Shown here: piece by piece, positions 5,517-5,894 of the stretch | How the letters are laid out: every line of letters begins with the position of its first letter | How positions within the stretch are numbered: the first letter of the stretch is position 1 | Source of the DNA: Lysobacterales bacterium | GTDB taxonomy: Bacteria > Pseudomonadota > Gammaproteobacteria > Xanthomonadales > Xanthomonadaceae | Length of the DNA stretch: 5,894 nt | Reading direction: 5' to 3' | Assembly (NCBI GenBank): GCA_015655035.1 | Contig: JAATFS010000330.1 | Coordinates: 1 to 5,894 of the forward strand | The notes under the pieces: generated by a model | Told to the model about the DNA's origin: nothing | Seen by the model: only the letters and a program-made list of their open reading frames with translations | The model's database searches: none | Translations under genes and position numbers: made by a program

Positions 5517-5710
5517 CGGTTTCTCCGTCGCATGCCGGTCATGAGCATGGGTAATGGGGTAATGCCAGGCGCGGCAATACGGGGCCTCGCACCCGCCTTA
5601 ACATCCAGATAATATATCTCTCCATCCGGATGAATGCAGATCACTTCAACGGAATCGCCTTCAATATTCCCTCGATCGTCGCCGGGCAGCTGGACGCAGC
5701 GGCGATGCAT
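5513..5710 (-). CDS. Possible small protein gene, coupled to the lipoprotein by ATGA overlap
   Basis: An open frame of 65 codons runs from an ATG at 5710 (or a GTG at 5737, 74 codons) to a TGA at 5515-5513. This stop overlaps the lipoprotein ATG as ATGA, a common arrangement for translational coupling. The central part, DSVEVICIHPDGEIYYLDVKAG, reads like a real beta-rich segment, and the frame stays open through AT-richer DNA where chance stops are likelier. Against it, no Shine-Dalgarno sequence precedes the ATG, third-position GC is lower than in the neighbours, and the C-terminus is Arg-rich and uninformative. It also occupies most of the promoter region of the divergent TonB receptor. I recognise no family, and it could be a chance frame. 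Confidence 0.3.
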   Translation of the reverse strand: MHRRCVQLPGDDRGNIEGDSVEVICIHPDGEIYYLDVKAGARPRIAAPGITPLPMLMTGMRRRNR

Positions 5711-5739
5711 CGAGCGGCAGCACCAGGAGAGAGTCACCT
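5517..5739. other. Divergent regulatory region between lipoprotein and TonB-receptor genes
   Basis: This 223-bp region lies between genes reading outward on opposite strands and must hold promoters for one or both. It is AT-richer than its surroundings around 5598-5670. Short dyads seen are AGATA-ATA-TATCT (5607-5619), the perfect palindrome CATCCGGATG (5623-5632), and GGAAT-N10-ATTCC (5651-5670). TATATT or TATTAT on the minus strand (5616-5609) could be a -10 but lacks a good -35. No full Fur box is present. The region may also encode the small ORF described separately. Confidence 0.5.
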
Positions 5740-5894
5740 ATGTTCCGCCCTCATCGTTCCGTCCTCGGCCTGGCCGTGGCGCTGGCCTTGTCCGCCCCCG
5801 CCCATGCCCAGCAAGACAGCTCGCAGCCGCAGGCCGCCACGCTGGATACGGTGATCGTCACCGGCACCCGCGCCAGCGGCCGTACCGTACTCGA
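5740..5894 (+). CDS. TonB-dependent outer-membrane receptor (N-terminal fragment, runs off window)
   Basis: The first 51 codons of a TonB-dependent receptor are present; the family usually has 650-1000 residues. These receptors import siderophore-iron, vitamin B12, sugars or other solutes using energy from TonB-ExbBD. The start has AGGAGA (5725-5730) 9 nt before the ATG at 5740. Residues 1-23 form a signal peptide with positively charged MFRPHR, a hydrophobic core and an AHA cleavage site before QQ. DTVIV (36-40), followed by TGTRASGR, is a typical TonB box and plug start. No N-terminal signalling extension of the FecA/FpvA kind appears before the TonB box, so it is unlikely to be the direct partner of the FecI-like sigma factor. 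The substrate cannot be told from this fragment. Confidence 0.92.
   Translation, partial: MFRPHRSVLGLAVALALSAPAHAQQDSSQPQAATLDTVIVTGTRASGRTVL

Noticed and set aside
5608..5622. Second Fur box upstream of the TonB receptor (GATAATATATCTC)
   Set aside because: Only the left half matches the consensus; the right half agrees at about 3 of 7 positions.
5651..5680. ECF-type promoter GGAAT...CGTC before the TonB receptor
   Set aside because: The spacing between the elements is about 21 nt, longer than the usual 16-17.

Overview
The window is a GC-rich stretch from the chromosome of a gammaproteobacterium. The gene types and protein style (FecI-like sigma factor, TonB-dependent receptor, DUF3574 lipoprotein, PoxB-type oxidase) suggest Xanthomonas or a close relative in the Lysobacteraceae. 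This placement is recognition from memory, not the result of a search. Nothing looks like a mobile element, prophage, CRISPR array, tRNA or rRNA. Very long open frames antisense to the real genes are a by-product of high GC at third codon positions.

Left end (1-896): the 5' part of an ECF sigma factor of the FecI type runs leftward out of the window. Divergent from it is a small GIY-YIG domain protein. The 133-bp gap between them holds a perfect 15-bp Fur site, TGATAATGATTATCA. It sits over the predicted -10 and start point of the sigma gene. Facing the other way, a promoter-like sequence ends exactly 7 nt before the GIY-YIG start codon, which has no Shine-Dalgarno sequence, so that mRNA may be leaderless.

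Middle (949-5516): four genes lie head to tail on the minus strand. In order of transcription they are a DUF3574 lipoprotein, a YsnE-like GNAT acetyltransferase, a full-length thiamine-diphosphate pyruvate:quinone oxidase (PoxB, 572 residues), and a 12-14 segment permease resembling the xanthine/uracil (NCS2) group. The first two are 36 nt apart and probably co-transcribed. The gaps before poxB (117 bp) and before the permease (127 bp) are long enough for separate promoters, so a single four-gene operon is not proven. A possible small gene (5513-5710) overlaps the lipoprotein start by ATGA and would be first in this run.

Right end (5517-5894): an AT-richer intergenic region with short dyads leads to the first 51 codons of a TonB-dependent outer-membrane receptor. 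This has a clear Shine-Dalgarno sequence, signal peptide and TonB box, and it continues beyond the window.

Taken together, the two ends look like iron or TonB-linked uptake functions, and the middle is peripheral metabolism: pyruvate to acetate and CO2 with electrons to quinone, small-molecule acetylation and solute transport. I see no clear new defence or mobile system. The points most worth checking are the Fur-overlapped sigma promoter, the possible leaderless GIY-YIG gene, the ATGA-coupled small ORF, the GGAGG hairpin before the GNAT gene, and the neighbourhood of the YsnE-like enzyme and PoxB.
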